Of a stretch of DNA of 64,000 nucleotides, positions 37,806 to 45,519 are shown in pieces. The DNA is taken from the NCBI RefSeq assembly GCF_024172085.1, contig NZ_JAMZDZ010000001.1, positions 4,588,001 through 4,652,000 of the forward strand. Direction: 5' to 3'. Numbering within the stretch: the stretch's first letter is position 1; each line of letters starts with the position of its first letter. The translations under genes and the position numbers were made by a program. The DNA comes from Hamadaea flava (GTDB lineage Bacteria > Actinomycetota > Actinomycetes > Mycobacteriales > Micromonosporaceae). The notes under the pieces were generated by a model that worked only from the letters and a program-made list of their open reading frames with translations, made no database searches and was not told the origin of the DNA.

Positions 37806-38015
37806 TTAGTCGCCCTGGCGCTGCTGCGGGATCTGACCCTGCAGAAGCGCGCGCACCTCCGACTCGCGGTAACGGCGGTGTCCACCCAGGGTGCGGATGG
37901 CGCTGAGCTTGCCCGCCTTCGCCCACCGGGTCACCGTCTTGGGGTCGACACGGAACATCGACGCCACCTCGGCGGGGGTCAGCAGCGGCTCGGGTTCGTG
38001 CGTACGCGACGCCAT
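37806..38015 (-). CDS. bldC: developmental regulator BldC (MerR-like)
   Basis: 69-aa winged-helix DNA-binding protein: LLTPAEVASMFRVDPKTVTRWAKAGKL, then GGHRRYRESEVRALL. It is nearly identical in layout to Streptomyces BldC, which binds A/T-rich direct repeats cooperatively and sets the timing of development. GGAGGAG precedes the ATG. In Streptomyces coelicolor bldC lies near vdh and the purF-purM pair, as here. Confidence 0.93.
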   Translation of the reverse strand: MASRTHEPEPLLTPAEVASMFRVDPKTVTRWAKAGKLSAIRTLGGHRRYRESEVRALLQGQIPQQRQGD

Positions 38016-38321
38016 GGGTCACTCCTCCACAAGTACCTGTTAACGAGGGCCGGGGTCCCGCCGGCCGACGCGCCTCCCATAGTCCGGCTCGTCCACGATG
38101 TCCGACATGGGCCGAACGGGTGAAGGTCCGTAGATGGACGGATGATGAATCAATGATATTTCCGAAAAAAACCGGACAAAATGCCCTCAAGGGATGACGG
38201 CATAGGCCGGAATTGTGCTTACTTCTAGGCGTTTTTCAATGCGCCCAGAGAGCTTCAATACCGGACAAATTCCCTCTGTCGGGTAGCCCTCGAAGTACCG
38301 GCGAGTAACGCGTACTGATGA
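38016..38321 (-). promoter_or_regulatory. A/T-rich bldC upstream region with direct repeats
   Basis: 306 bp without a gene and clearly richer in A/T than its surroundings. Two direct repeats beginning ACCGGACAAA lie at 38171 and 38260, each followed by a T-x-CCCTC-like end. They could be binding sites for BldC itself or another regulator. No clear -10/-35 pair can be assigned. Confidence 0.45.
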
Positions 38322-39161
38322 TCAGTTGTAGCGCTCCATGAGCTGAATCTCGCGCCAGCGGTCGACCAGTCGCTCGTAATGATCCGTCGCCGCCTCGCCG
38401 TCGCCCGTATTCAGCGCGGCGAGACCCGCGGCGACCAGGCCCGGCGAATCGTCGTCGTACAGCGCCTGATCGTTGAACAGATGCACGAGGCCGCCGTAGT
38501 CGAGTTCGACGATCGAGCCGGGATGGAACTCCTCCAGCCAGCGGGTTCCCTCAGCGACCGATTCGGTGATCGGGGCGTCGCCCATGGTGCGGCGCAGAAT
38601 GGCCAGCCCCTGATGGGCCCGGCGACGCGCCTTGCCGATCTCCGTCCGATAGCGCACCAGTCGGCGACCGGCGCCGACGCTGATCTCCCGCTCGGCGAAG
38701 TCCACGAACAGGAACCACCGCAGCGGTACGCCCCACGTCGCGACGTGCTCGTGCACGCGCGGCAATCCGTGGTCGAGGACGCGCGCGCCGCCCCGGAAGT
38801 CGCTGACCACCGTCTGAGCGAGCCCGGCCAGGGCGGGCGGGACGAACGCGTCGGCGAGGATGGCGGGTACGCCGGCCCGTGCCGTGAGCGCCGCCTCCGC
38901 CACGCGTACGCGCAGATTCCAGGGGCAGATGAGCGCACCGGACTCGGTCGTCAACACGTACGCCTCGTCGGGGAGATCCGGCAGCCGCGACCAGCTCGCG
39001 CCGAGCGCCTCGAGAACGGTGACACGCTGACGACCAGGCCCCTCGGCCGGGCCGACGGCCCGTCCCTCGTCGAGGTAACGGCGCCAGAAGCGCTGACGAT
39101 CCCGGTCGAACGCGGCCAACGGCTCATAGACGCGTAGGTACGCGGCGAACTGTGACGGCAC
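38322..39161 (-). CDS. uncharacterised actinobacterial protein
   Basis: 279-aa cytoplasmic protein with no signal peptide or membrane helix and no motif I recognise. It begins MPSQFAAYLRVYEPLAAFDRD and is rich in Arg, Ala and aromatic residues; VPLRWFLFVDFAERE and IVELDYGGLVHLFND look like structured core strands. The start is GTG at 39161 with GGAGG upstream. It lies between bldC and vdh, a position where other actinomycetes also carry an uncharacterised gene. Confidence 0.75.
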   Translation of the reverse strand: MPSQFAAYLRVYEPLAAFDRDRQRFWRRYLDEGRAVGPAEGPGRQRVTVLEALGASWSRLPDLPDEAYVLTTESGALICPWNLRVRVAEAALTARAGVPAILADAFVPPALAGLAQTVVSDFRGGARVLDHGLPRVHEHVATWGVPLRWFLFVDFAEREISVGAGRRLVRYRTEIGKARRRAHQGLAILRRTMGDAPITESVAEGTRWLEEFHPGSIVELDYGGLVHLFNDQALYDDDSPGLVAAGLAALNTGDGEAATDHYERLVDRWREIQLMERYN

Positions 39162-39457
39162 GTGGCGATCCTCCCACGGGCTGAGGGCTTCCCGCACGTA
39201 CCCGGGACACTCGCCTGCCCCCATCCCCATTCACCCGGCGCGAATGCCGGTGCCCAGTGCGAAAGCTTCTGCCCGGCCCGATTGCCTCCGCCCGGCGCGA
39301 ATCGCGTGGCGATCGCGACGGCGTCTCGCCGAGTGGTCGGGGCCACCGTCGCGACCAGCTACTCCAGTAGGCTCCGAAAGGAGACCTCGCGCCACCCCAT
39401 GCGGGGTCCCGCGGCCCGCGCCACACAACGGCGCGACAGACTCGACGAGGAGTTCTC

Positions 39458-40528
39458 ATGGGCGTCTTCAGCGCCGACACCGGTCACGAACAGGTCGTCT
39501 TCTGCCAAGACCGGACTACCGGCCTCAAAGCGATCATCGGCGTCTATTCCACCGCGCTCGGCCCCGCCCTCGGCGGCACGCGCTTCTATCCATACGCCTC
39601 CGAAGAGGAGGCTCTGCACGACGTGCTGGAGTTGTCTCGCGGGATGGCGTACAAGAACGCCCTCGCGGGGCTGGACCTCGGCGGCGGCAAGGCCGTCATC
39701 TGGGGTGACCCGGTGCTGGACAAGACCGAGGCGCTGCTTCGGGCGTACGGCCGGTTCGTGCAGTCGCTCAACGGCCGCTACTGGACCGCTTGCGACGTCG
39801 GCACCTACGTCCAGGACATGGACGTGGTGGCCCGCGAGACCCGGTTCGTGACCGGTCGCAGCGTCGAGCACGGCGGCGCGGGCGACTCGTCCATCCTCAC
39901 CGCCTGGGGCGTCTTCCAGGGCATGCGCGCCGCCGCCGAGCATCGCTGGGGCTCGCCGTCGCTGCGCGGCCGCCGGGTCGGCGTCGCCGGGCTGGGCAAG
40001 GTCGGCAAGTACCTCGTCGCCCACCTGCTTGAGGACGGCGCCGAAGTCGTCGCGACCGATCCGAGCGAGGCCGCGATCGCGTGGGCTCGCCAGACCCACC
40101 CGCAGATCACCCTCGTGGGCGATGTGCAGGAACTCATCACCAGCGACATCGAGGTGTACGCGCCGTGTGCCCTCGGCGGGGCGCTCAACGACGACACCGT
40201 TCCCGTGCTGCGGGCGCAGATCGTCGCCGGAGCGGCCAACAACCAGCTGGCCCACCCGGGGGTGGAGAAGCTGCTCGCCGAGCGCGGAATCCTCTACGCG
40301 CCGGACTACGTCGTCAACGCCGGCGGCGTGATCCAGGTGGCCGACGAGATCGAGGGCTTCAACTTCGACCGCGCCAAGCTGCGGGCGACCAAGATCTACA
40401 CGACCACGAAGCAGATCCTCGAACTCGCCGACGACGAGGGCGTGTCGCCCGCCACGGCGGCCGACCGCCTGGCCGAGCGGCGGATGGCGGAGGTCGGGCG
40501 GCTGCAGACCATCCGCCTGCCTCGCTGA
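39458..40528 (+). CDS. vdh: valine (branched-chain amino acid) dehydrogenase
   Basis: 356-aa Glu/Leu/Phe/Val dehydrogenase that deaminates branched-chain amino acids with NAD+, feeding acyl-CoA starters. Substrate and catalytic lysines fit Lys66 (MAYKNA) and Lys78 (LGGGKAV); the Rossmann motif is GLGKVGKY near residue 178, and [13 protein letters not shown] is typical. The neighbourhood with bldC matches the Streptomyces vdh locus, supporting valine dehydrogenase over leucine or phenylalanine dehydrogenase. Confidence 0.88.
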   Translation: MGVFSADTGHEQVVFCQDRTTGLKAIIGVYSTALGPALGGTRFYPYASEEEALHDVLELSRGMAYKNALAGLDLGGGKAVIWGDPVLDKTEALLRAYGRFVQSLNGRYWTACDVGTYVQDMDVVARETRFVTGRSVEHGGAGDSSILTAWGVFQGMRAAAEHRWGSPSLRGRRVGVAGLGKVGKYLVAHLLEDGAEVVATDPSEAAIAWARQTHPQITLVGDVQELITSDIEVYAPCALGGALNDDTVPVLRAQIVAGAANNQLAHPGVEKLLAERGILYAPDYVVNAGGVIQVADEIEGFNFDRAKLRATKIYTTTKQILELADDEGVSPATAADRLAERRMAEVGRLQTIRLPR

Positions 40529-40780
40529 GGCGCGCTGAAGGGCTAGTCAGGACCCGCGCGAGCGCTCCGGACGGGGTGCTCCGCGGGTCACGACCGAATC
40601 CGCAACGAACCCCTTACCGTCGCAAATCAGACAGTTTGCGCGCGGCACGGCAACATGGAGTGGAGCCCGAGGTGCCGAAGTCGGCAACACCTGTGTACCG
40701 TATGAGCCACGAGAGATGCCTGACGTCATCGGGGCCCGCCTTCGGGCTGCCCCGACATTCATGTGCGAGGGGGTCGGTCC

Positions 40781-41002
40781 ATGGGACGCGGCCGAGCTAA
40801 GGCCAAGCAGACTAAGGTGGCCAGGGAGTTGAAGTACCACTCCCCGAACACCGACCTCGCGGCGTTGCAGCGAGAACTCGGTGGAGCCGCCGCCGCAAAG
40901 TCTGATGAGCAGCTCGACGACGAGTACGACGAGTACGACGCCGACGAGGACTCAGAAGACGCGGACGACGACCCCAACTGGGCGATACGGCGTTCCCGGT
41001 AG
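40781..41002 (+). CDS. DUF3073 small protein
   Basis: 73-aa protein: basic N-terminus MGRGRAKAKQTKVARELKY, then a strongly acidic Asp/Glu tail ending DPNWAIRRSR. This is the DUF3073 family, conserved in actinobacteria near purM and vdh. GAGGGGG precedes the ATG. Function unknown. The 252 bp before it hold no convincing gene. Confidence 0.88.
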   Translation: MGRGRAKAKQTKVARELKYHSPNTDLAALQRELGGAAAAKSDEQLDDEYDEYDADEDSEDADDDPNWAIRRSR

Positions 41003-41158
41003 ACGCTGTCGAAGATCGTTATTCACCAGCGGCGCAGGCACATTGCGCTCGCTCTGTGGGTAGCGATCTTCGCGTGCCGCCACAAAGGTGTGGGGTCGTC
41101 CAGTGGGTGCATCAGGGGGTGTGGTGCGTTTCGCACGCACCGCCTAGCCTGATGCCTC

Positions 41159-41362
41159 ATGAGTGAGATTGAGACTCGCGGCGACGAGGAAAACACGCTG
41201 GTCACCTTTGACACCGACGGCGACGGCAAGGCCGACGTCTGGGTCAAGGACACCGACGGCGACGGCGTTTCCGACCTGGTGGAACTCGACCACAACCACG
41301 ACGGTGAGGTCGACGTGACCCTGGTCGACCTCGACCAGGACGGCAAGCCCGACAACGTCTGA
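41159..41362 (+). CDS. acidic mini-protein with four calcium-binding-type loops
   Basis: 67-aa protein with four DxDxDG-like loops in a row (DTDGDGKAD, DTDGDGVSD, DHNHDGEVD, DLDQDGKPD) separated by short hydrophobic strands. No signal peptide is present, so it should stay in the cytoplasm. TAGCCT at -10 distance suggests a leaderless start. It could buffer calcium or bind a partner; the loops resemble thrombospondin type 3 or dockerin motifs. Confidence 0.7.
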   Translation: MSEIETRGDEENTLVTFDTDGDGKADVWVKDTDGDGVSDLVELDHNHDGEVDVTLVDLDQDGKPDNV

Positions 41363-41372
41363 ACGTTGCCGG

Positions 41373-42668
41373 TCAGCCGCCGCCCAGGGCGCGGAACGCC
41401 GACATCAGCAGCAGGACCACCAGCACCGCCGCGAGCACCCACCAGAGCCAGCGGCGGTGTTTGTGCGTACCGGGCAAGGCTTCGTCGACGCCGAGCTGGG
41501 TGAGGCGCTGGCGGGCCGCCAGCACGCTCTCCCGTGCCCGGGTCACGACGGGGTCGGCGCCCGGTGCGCCATGGGCCGCGCGGGCTCGGGCCAGTTCGAC
41601 GGCGTACCGGCATTGCGCACGCTGCAATGTGCGGACCGCACGCTCGCCCTTGCCCCCGGCGACCTTCTTGGCGTGGTGGCGGGCCCGGGCCCGCAGATGG
41701 GCCTCGGCCAGCGTGCCCACCTCGCCCGGCGTCGCGACGTGCGGATCGCCGAGCTCGCCGAGCTCGGCCAGGTAGAAGCGCGCCTCGCGGGACCGGGCCA
41801 GCCAGGCCAGGCTGAGCACCAGGGCGAGGGCCGGGAGGCCCTTGATCAGCAGGCCGAGCAGGATGCCGCCGGCTCCGCCGCCCACCCCGTCCGCGAGCAG
41901 CGGCGAGTTCCACAGGAAGTGCAGGAACCAGGCCCCGCCGAAGCCCACCGCCACGCCCGCGAGCCGGTTCAGCATCGACCGCCGGGTGTGCACCAGGAAG
42001 TACGCGATCCCGCCGCCGACCAGCGCCGAGAAGATCGTGTGGCTCCACAGGCCGGACAGGAACCCGCGGAGGAAGACGGTGGAGATCACCGGGCCGATCT
42101 CGTCACCCTGACCGGCGACGGCGACCGCGTTGACCGCGTAGATGATGTCCTCGACGATCTGGAAGCCCAGCCCGACGAGGGCGCCGTAGACCATGCCGTC
42201 CAGCACGCTGTTGATCTGCGCCCGGGCGATCAGCACGAGGACGATGACGCCCAGGCCCTTGAGCAGCTCCTCGACGCTCGGCCCGGCGATCGCCGACCCC
42301 CAGGCGGCGGCGAACTCGGGGGAGACCAGTTTGGCGAGCAGATCGTGCACGGCCCGGTTGCCGGGGATGGCGACGATCGGCGCCACTGCGGCGCCCCACG
42401 CGAACGCGGTCGCCAGCAGCAGCCACGGCTCCCGTTCCAGGAAGTCCAGCGACGCGATGAAGAGCCAGAACGGCACGGCGTAGAGGCCGAACAGGACGAT
42501 CGCAGTCAGCGTCGCCGTCGGCCACTTCCCGTACGCCGTCGCGAAGATCCCCAGCAGTTGGATTCCACAGATCAGCAGCAGTCCGGTGAGCAGCCAGAAG
42601 GCCGGCATCTGCAGCGAGCGTACGGCGCGGGCGGTCCGGGGCGTGGGCCGGACGGAGTCGGTGGACAT
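41373..42668 (-). CDS. PrsW-family intramembrane protease
   Basis: 431-aa membrane protein with about eight to nine helices. PrsW-type glutamic protease motifs are visible: VEELLKG, QIVEDIIY, WSHTIFSALVG and FLHFLWNS. PrsW in Bacillus cleaves anti-sigma factors; the substrate here is unknown. The C-terminal ~130 residues are a charged cytoplasmic region followed by one last membrane helix. It is convergent with the acidic mini-protein gene. Confidence 0.85.
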   Translation of the reverse strand: MSTDSVRPTPRTARAVRSLQMPAFWLLTGLLLICGIQLLGIFATAYGKWPTATLTAIVLFGLYAVPFWLFIASLDFLEREPWLLLATAFAWGAAVAPIVAIPGNRAVHDLLAKLVSPEFAAAWGSAIAGPSVEELLKGLGVIVLVLIARAQINSVLDGMVYGALVGLGFQIVEDIIYAVNAVAVAGQGDEIGPVISTVFLRGFLSGLWSHTIFSALVGGGIAYFLVHTRRSMLNRLAGVAVGFGGAWFLHFLWNSPLLADGVGGGAGGILLGLLIKGLPALALVLSLAWLARSREARFYLAELGELGDPHVATPGEVGTLAEAHLRARARHHAKKVAGGKGERAVRTLQRAQCRYAVELARARAAHGAPGADPVVTRARESVLAARQRLTQLGVDEALPGTHKHRRWLWWVLAAVLVVLLLMSAFRALGGG

Positions 42669-42675
42669 CGGCGGC

Positions 42676-43230
42676 CTACCTCTGCTCGATCGACGCGATG
42701 CTCGCCTCGATCCCCGTCATCAGATTGGCCAGATCGGGTTCGGCGCCGCTGACCGTCACCTCGATCGCGCGCCCGGCGCTGAGGAAGACGGCGTACCGGC
42801 CGAGACGTCCGGGCGCGGTGTAGGACCCCTGTACGCCGGTCAACCCGCTGTCGGTGGTCGTCGAATCCTCGGCTCCGGTGACCTGGTAGCCCCGCGTACC
42901 GGTGATCTTCGCGCGCAACTTCGCCGCCGCGGCCGTCAGATCGCCGGTGAACGGCGCGACCACGATGACGTACCGGACCGGGCCGATCAGGAACAACGCC
43001 GTGCCCCGGTCGGCGCCCGGCCGGGTGTTCGTGAGGTCCAGCTCGGCCTGCCCCGGCGGGATCACCACGACGCCCCCGCCGACCGCGTACGCCCGCCCGC
43101 CGACCGTCGAAGCACCGGCCGGAACCCGGCGGTTGATCGCCGGCAGACCCCAGGCCACGAAGAGGATCACGACCAGCACCGCCACGCTGCTGGCCAGATT
43201 GCGCAGCAGCCGGGTCCCCGCGGTCGACAT
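42676..43230 (-). CDS. membrane-anchored protein of unknown function
   Basis: 184-aa protein with one N-terminal membrane helix (about residues 14-30, SVAVLVVILFVAWGLPAI) and an outward domain of beta-strand character. It precedes the PrsW gene by 7 nt in the same direction, so they are probably co-transcribed, which makes a role linked to the protease possible. No known family recognised. The ATG at 43230 gives the natural N-terminus. Confidence 0.7.
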   Translation of the reverse strand: MSTAGTRLLRNLASSVAVLVVILFVAWGLPAINRRVPAGASTVGGRAYAVGGGVVVIPPGQAELDLTNTRPGADRGTALFLIGPVRYVIVVAPFTGDLTAAAAKLRAKITGTRGYQVTGAEDSTTTDSGLTGVQGSYTAPGRLGRYAVFLSAGRAIEVTVSGAEPDLANLMTGIEASIASIEQR

Positions 43231-43345
43231 GATCCGAAAGTAACGTGGGTGGCACCTGCGTGTCCGACTTATGCGTTCTTTCGGGCGACGTTCCGTGCCC
43301 CTAGCGCTGCGTCCCCAGCGCCCCGGGTGACCGTCCCCAGCGCCC

Positions 43346-44161
43346 CTAGCGCCCCGTCCCCACTGCCCCCGGGGGACCGTCCCGCAGCACGGAGCCGGAG
43401 GCGAGCCGCGTACCCGCGAACTCGACCATTCCGTCGGCCAGGTCGGCCCGGCGGAGGTCGATCCGCCCACCCGCGATGAGCGCCCCGATGAACAGCACAT
43501 ACGCGCCGACGAGCCGGGCAGCGGTGAACGTGACGCCTCCGCCGAGGCACCGCATGCCGTAGAAGACCAGTTTGCCGTGTGCGAGGCTGGCGCGGGTGAA
43601 GTCGAGCGCGCCGGCGCTGACCACGGTCAGCGAGAAGTCGACCGTCGCACCCGTGAAGGTCGCGCCGGTGAAGTCGAGCCGGCCGCCGTCGAAGACCGCT
43701 CCCGTGAAGTCGACGAGGCCGCCTTCGAACGCGGTCCCGGTGAAGTCCACCTGCCCGCCGGCGAAGACCGCGTCCGCGAAACCGACGTGCTGCTGGGTGA
43801 AGGTCGCCCCGCGCAGGACGAACCGCCCACCGGTGAAATGAGCGCCGCGGAACGTGCGCGCCGGAATCAACGCCCCGGTCAGGTCCATGTCGAAGCCGCC
43901 CCAGCCGTCGTCGCGACGCAGCCGGTCGCCGAGCACCGCCAGCGCCTCGCCCGCTTGCGGGCCGCCTTCGCGTACGTGGGCGCACAGCGCGTCGACGCAC
44001 CGCTGCCGTCCGATCGGCCACGCGTCGGCCAGCTCCGCGATGCTCAGGGCCGCGCCCGGCTCATCCTCCGCGAGACGTTGCCGCAGCCGCGCCAGCTCCG
44101 GTCGGCGGGTCAATCTCCACCACCAAGGGGTACGCCCAACGGGGCGGTCGACGCCGATCAT
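43346..44161 (-). CDS. pentapeptide-like repeat protein
   Basis: 271-aa soluble protein. The N-terminal ~100 residues are helical; from about residue 100 to 250 there are regular repeats such as VDFTGAVFDGG and LDFTGATFTG, a pentapeptide-type right-handed beta helix with Phe at the central position. The ATG shares one base with the stop of the upstream small gene. Some family members mimic DNA, but this cannot be claimed here. Confidence 0.75.
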   Translation of the reverse strand: MIGVDRPVGRTPWWWRLTRRPELARLRQRLAEDEPGAALSIAELADAWPIGRQRCVDALCAHVREGGPQAGEALAVLGDRLRRDDGWGGFDMDLTGALIPARTFRGAHFTGGRFVLRGATFTQQHVGFADAVFAGGQVDFTGTAFEGGLVDFTGAVFDGGRLDFTGATFTGATVDFSLTVVSAGALDFTRASLAHGKLVFYGMRCLGGGVTFTAARLVGAYVLFIGALIAGGRIDLRRADLADGMVEFAGTRLASGSVLRDGPPGAVGTGR

Positions 44162-44358
44162 CAGCATCCCACCGCCTCGAGCCGGTAGGTTCCGGCCGGG
44201 AGGGCGCCGTAGTAGCGGGCGCACTGGATCTCGTCGACCTGGCCGGTGAGCGTACGCAGCCGGGCGTGCAGCGCCGAGTCGCTGTCCACGATGTAGTGGT
44301 AGGCCCCGTCGCGGATCTCCCAGCGCCGGGTCAGGGTCAGTTCGATCGTCAGGCTCAT
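44161..44358 (-). CDS. small protein of unknown function
   Basis: 65-aa protein starting MSLTIELTLTRRWEIRDG, with an AAGGGA ribosome site. No motif recognised; it is overlapped by the pentapeptide-like gene through a TGATG stop/start. Probably part of a three-gene operon with the membrane protein at 44423. Confidence 0.6.
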   Translation of the reverse strand: MSLTIELTLTRRWEIRDGAYHYIVDSDSALHARLRTLTGQVDEIQCARYYGALPAGTYRLEAVGC

Positions 44359-44422
44359 CCGCGGGGTTCCCTTCTCTGTTGCCGTCGCTGGGGTGGGGCC
44401 GGTCGGCCCCACCCCGGTTTCC

Positions 44423-44743
44423 TCAGGCCGTTCGCCGCCGGTGCCAGAACCAGCCGACCGTGGGCGTCCCGAGCACCGCGGCGGTGACCGCGGCGACGGT
44501 GGCTCCGGGGCCGGCCGAGTAGCCCCGGCACAGCACCACCGCCAGGATCACCATCACCGCGGTGGCGGTGACGACGACCGCGAACTCTCCGGTGCGGCCC
44601 ATGCGGTCGTGGGTCTGGAGAGTGAACCGTTTGTTGATGAAATCCAGCTGGATCGCGTCCAGCGGCCGCCAGGCGTACGGCGCCCGGTATGCCTCCGCGG
44701 ACGGTTCCTCCTCCCAGACCTGCTCTTCCTCGGCCTCTCCCAT
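44423..44743 (-). CDS. small two-helix membrane protein
   Basis: 106-aa protein: acidic N-terminus MGEAEEEQVWEEEPSAEAY, a middle segment, then two membrane helices (FAVVVTATAVMVILAVVL and ATVAAVTAAVLGTPTVGWFW) and a short basic end. GGAGAG precedes the ATG at 44743. First gene of the small operon with the 65-aa and pentapeptide-like proteins. Function unknown. Confidence 0.6.
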   Translation of the reverse strand: MGEAEEEQVWEEEPSAEAYRAPYAWRPLDAIQLDFINKRFTLQTHDRMGRTGEFAVVVTATAVMVILAVVLCRGYSAGPGATVAAVTAAVLGTPTVGWFWHRRRTA

Positions 44744-45200
44744 GCCGCGTCTCTCCTGTCCAGGTCCTCGACGTCGACTCCACCGCATTCGTAACCGTGC
44801 GTAGCGTACATCAGTTGTTCTCACGTATCACGCCTCAATATATGCCTGATTGCTGCATGCGAAGATCACAACGACTCATGCCACACCGGACATGCTAGGA
44901 CACGGATACCGCACTTCCCGGACGCCAATGACCGTCGTTTCCGGACTGTTATCAGCGGAAACCACGAAGAGTAAGGACCGAAGTAATCCGGGGGCCGACC
45001 TGGTGTATCGCCAGCGTCGGACGATCACGATGTGCTCGACAGTCGCACACCGTGTGCGCTATCGTGGTCGTGACATACAGCAGAACGTAGCGGTACGATT
45101 ACCCGGCTGCACGCGCCGCCGATGAGAAACAAAGGGTGGCACCCGTCGCAGCGGGTACCACCCAGTCCAAACCCCCTGCGCAAACAAGGAGTTGGACCCC
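44744..45200. other. noncoding region with palindromes and a leader hairpin
   Basis: 457 bp without a convincing gene, lower in GC than its surroundings. It holds inverted repeats GTTTCCG/CGGAAAC (44937-44962) and CGCACACCGTGTGCG (45044-45058), and a strong hairpin GGGTGGCACCCG/CGGGTACCACCC (45134-45163) just before the ribosome site of the next gene. It probably contains divergent promoters. Confidence 0.5.
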
Positions 45201-45485
45201 ATGAGTGTGCAACACACGATGTCCGAGGACACCCAGGGAGATGACGACAGTCGCGTACCCGACAAGGGTGTCGGCGGCTCGTTGACGAGGGTCACCGCCA
45301 ACTTCACGCCGCGTGCGATGAAGGCGATCGACCGGATCTCCACGAAGACCGGCGACTCGAAGACCGACATCCTGAATAAATCGGTGATGATGTATGAGGC
45401 ATTCCTCGAACTCCTGGAACGCAGCGACAGCGAGACGCTGACCGTGAAGCTCAAGGACCGCGAGGTCGACCTCTGGCTCTTCTGA
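45201..45485 (+). CDS. ribbon-helix-helix-like protein
   Basis: 94-aa protein. Residues ~30-75 (RVTANFTPRAMKAIDRIS, then DSKTDILNKSVMMYEAFLELL) fit a ribbon-helix-helix DNA-binding fold of CopG/Arc type; the acidic N-terminus and C-terminal strand are extra. AGGAG lies nine bases before the ATG. No toxin gene follows directly. It may bind the palindromes in its own upstream region. Confidence 0.65.
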   Translation: MSVQHTMSEDTQGDDDSRVPDKGVGGSLTRVTANFTPRAMKAIDRISTKTGDSKTDILNKSVMMYEAFLELLERSDSETLTVKLKDREVDLWLF

Positions 45486-45519
45486 GCCGATCCCGGCTCT
45501 TCCGAGCCGGCGCGTCCGC

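Noticed and set aside
40547-40729. A 60-codon minus-strand frame containing CLICDGKGF, like a small zinc-binding protein
   Set aside because: Only one CxxC pair, no clear ribosome site, and it lies in the likely promoter region of the DUF3073 gene; not supported enough to call.
44850-45125. A 91-codon plus-strand frame in the 457-bp gap
   Set aside because: Codon use does not fit the genome, no ribosome site, no recognisable family.
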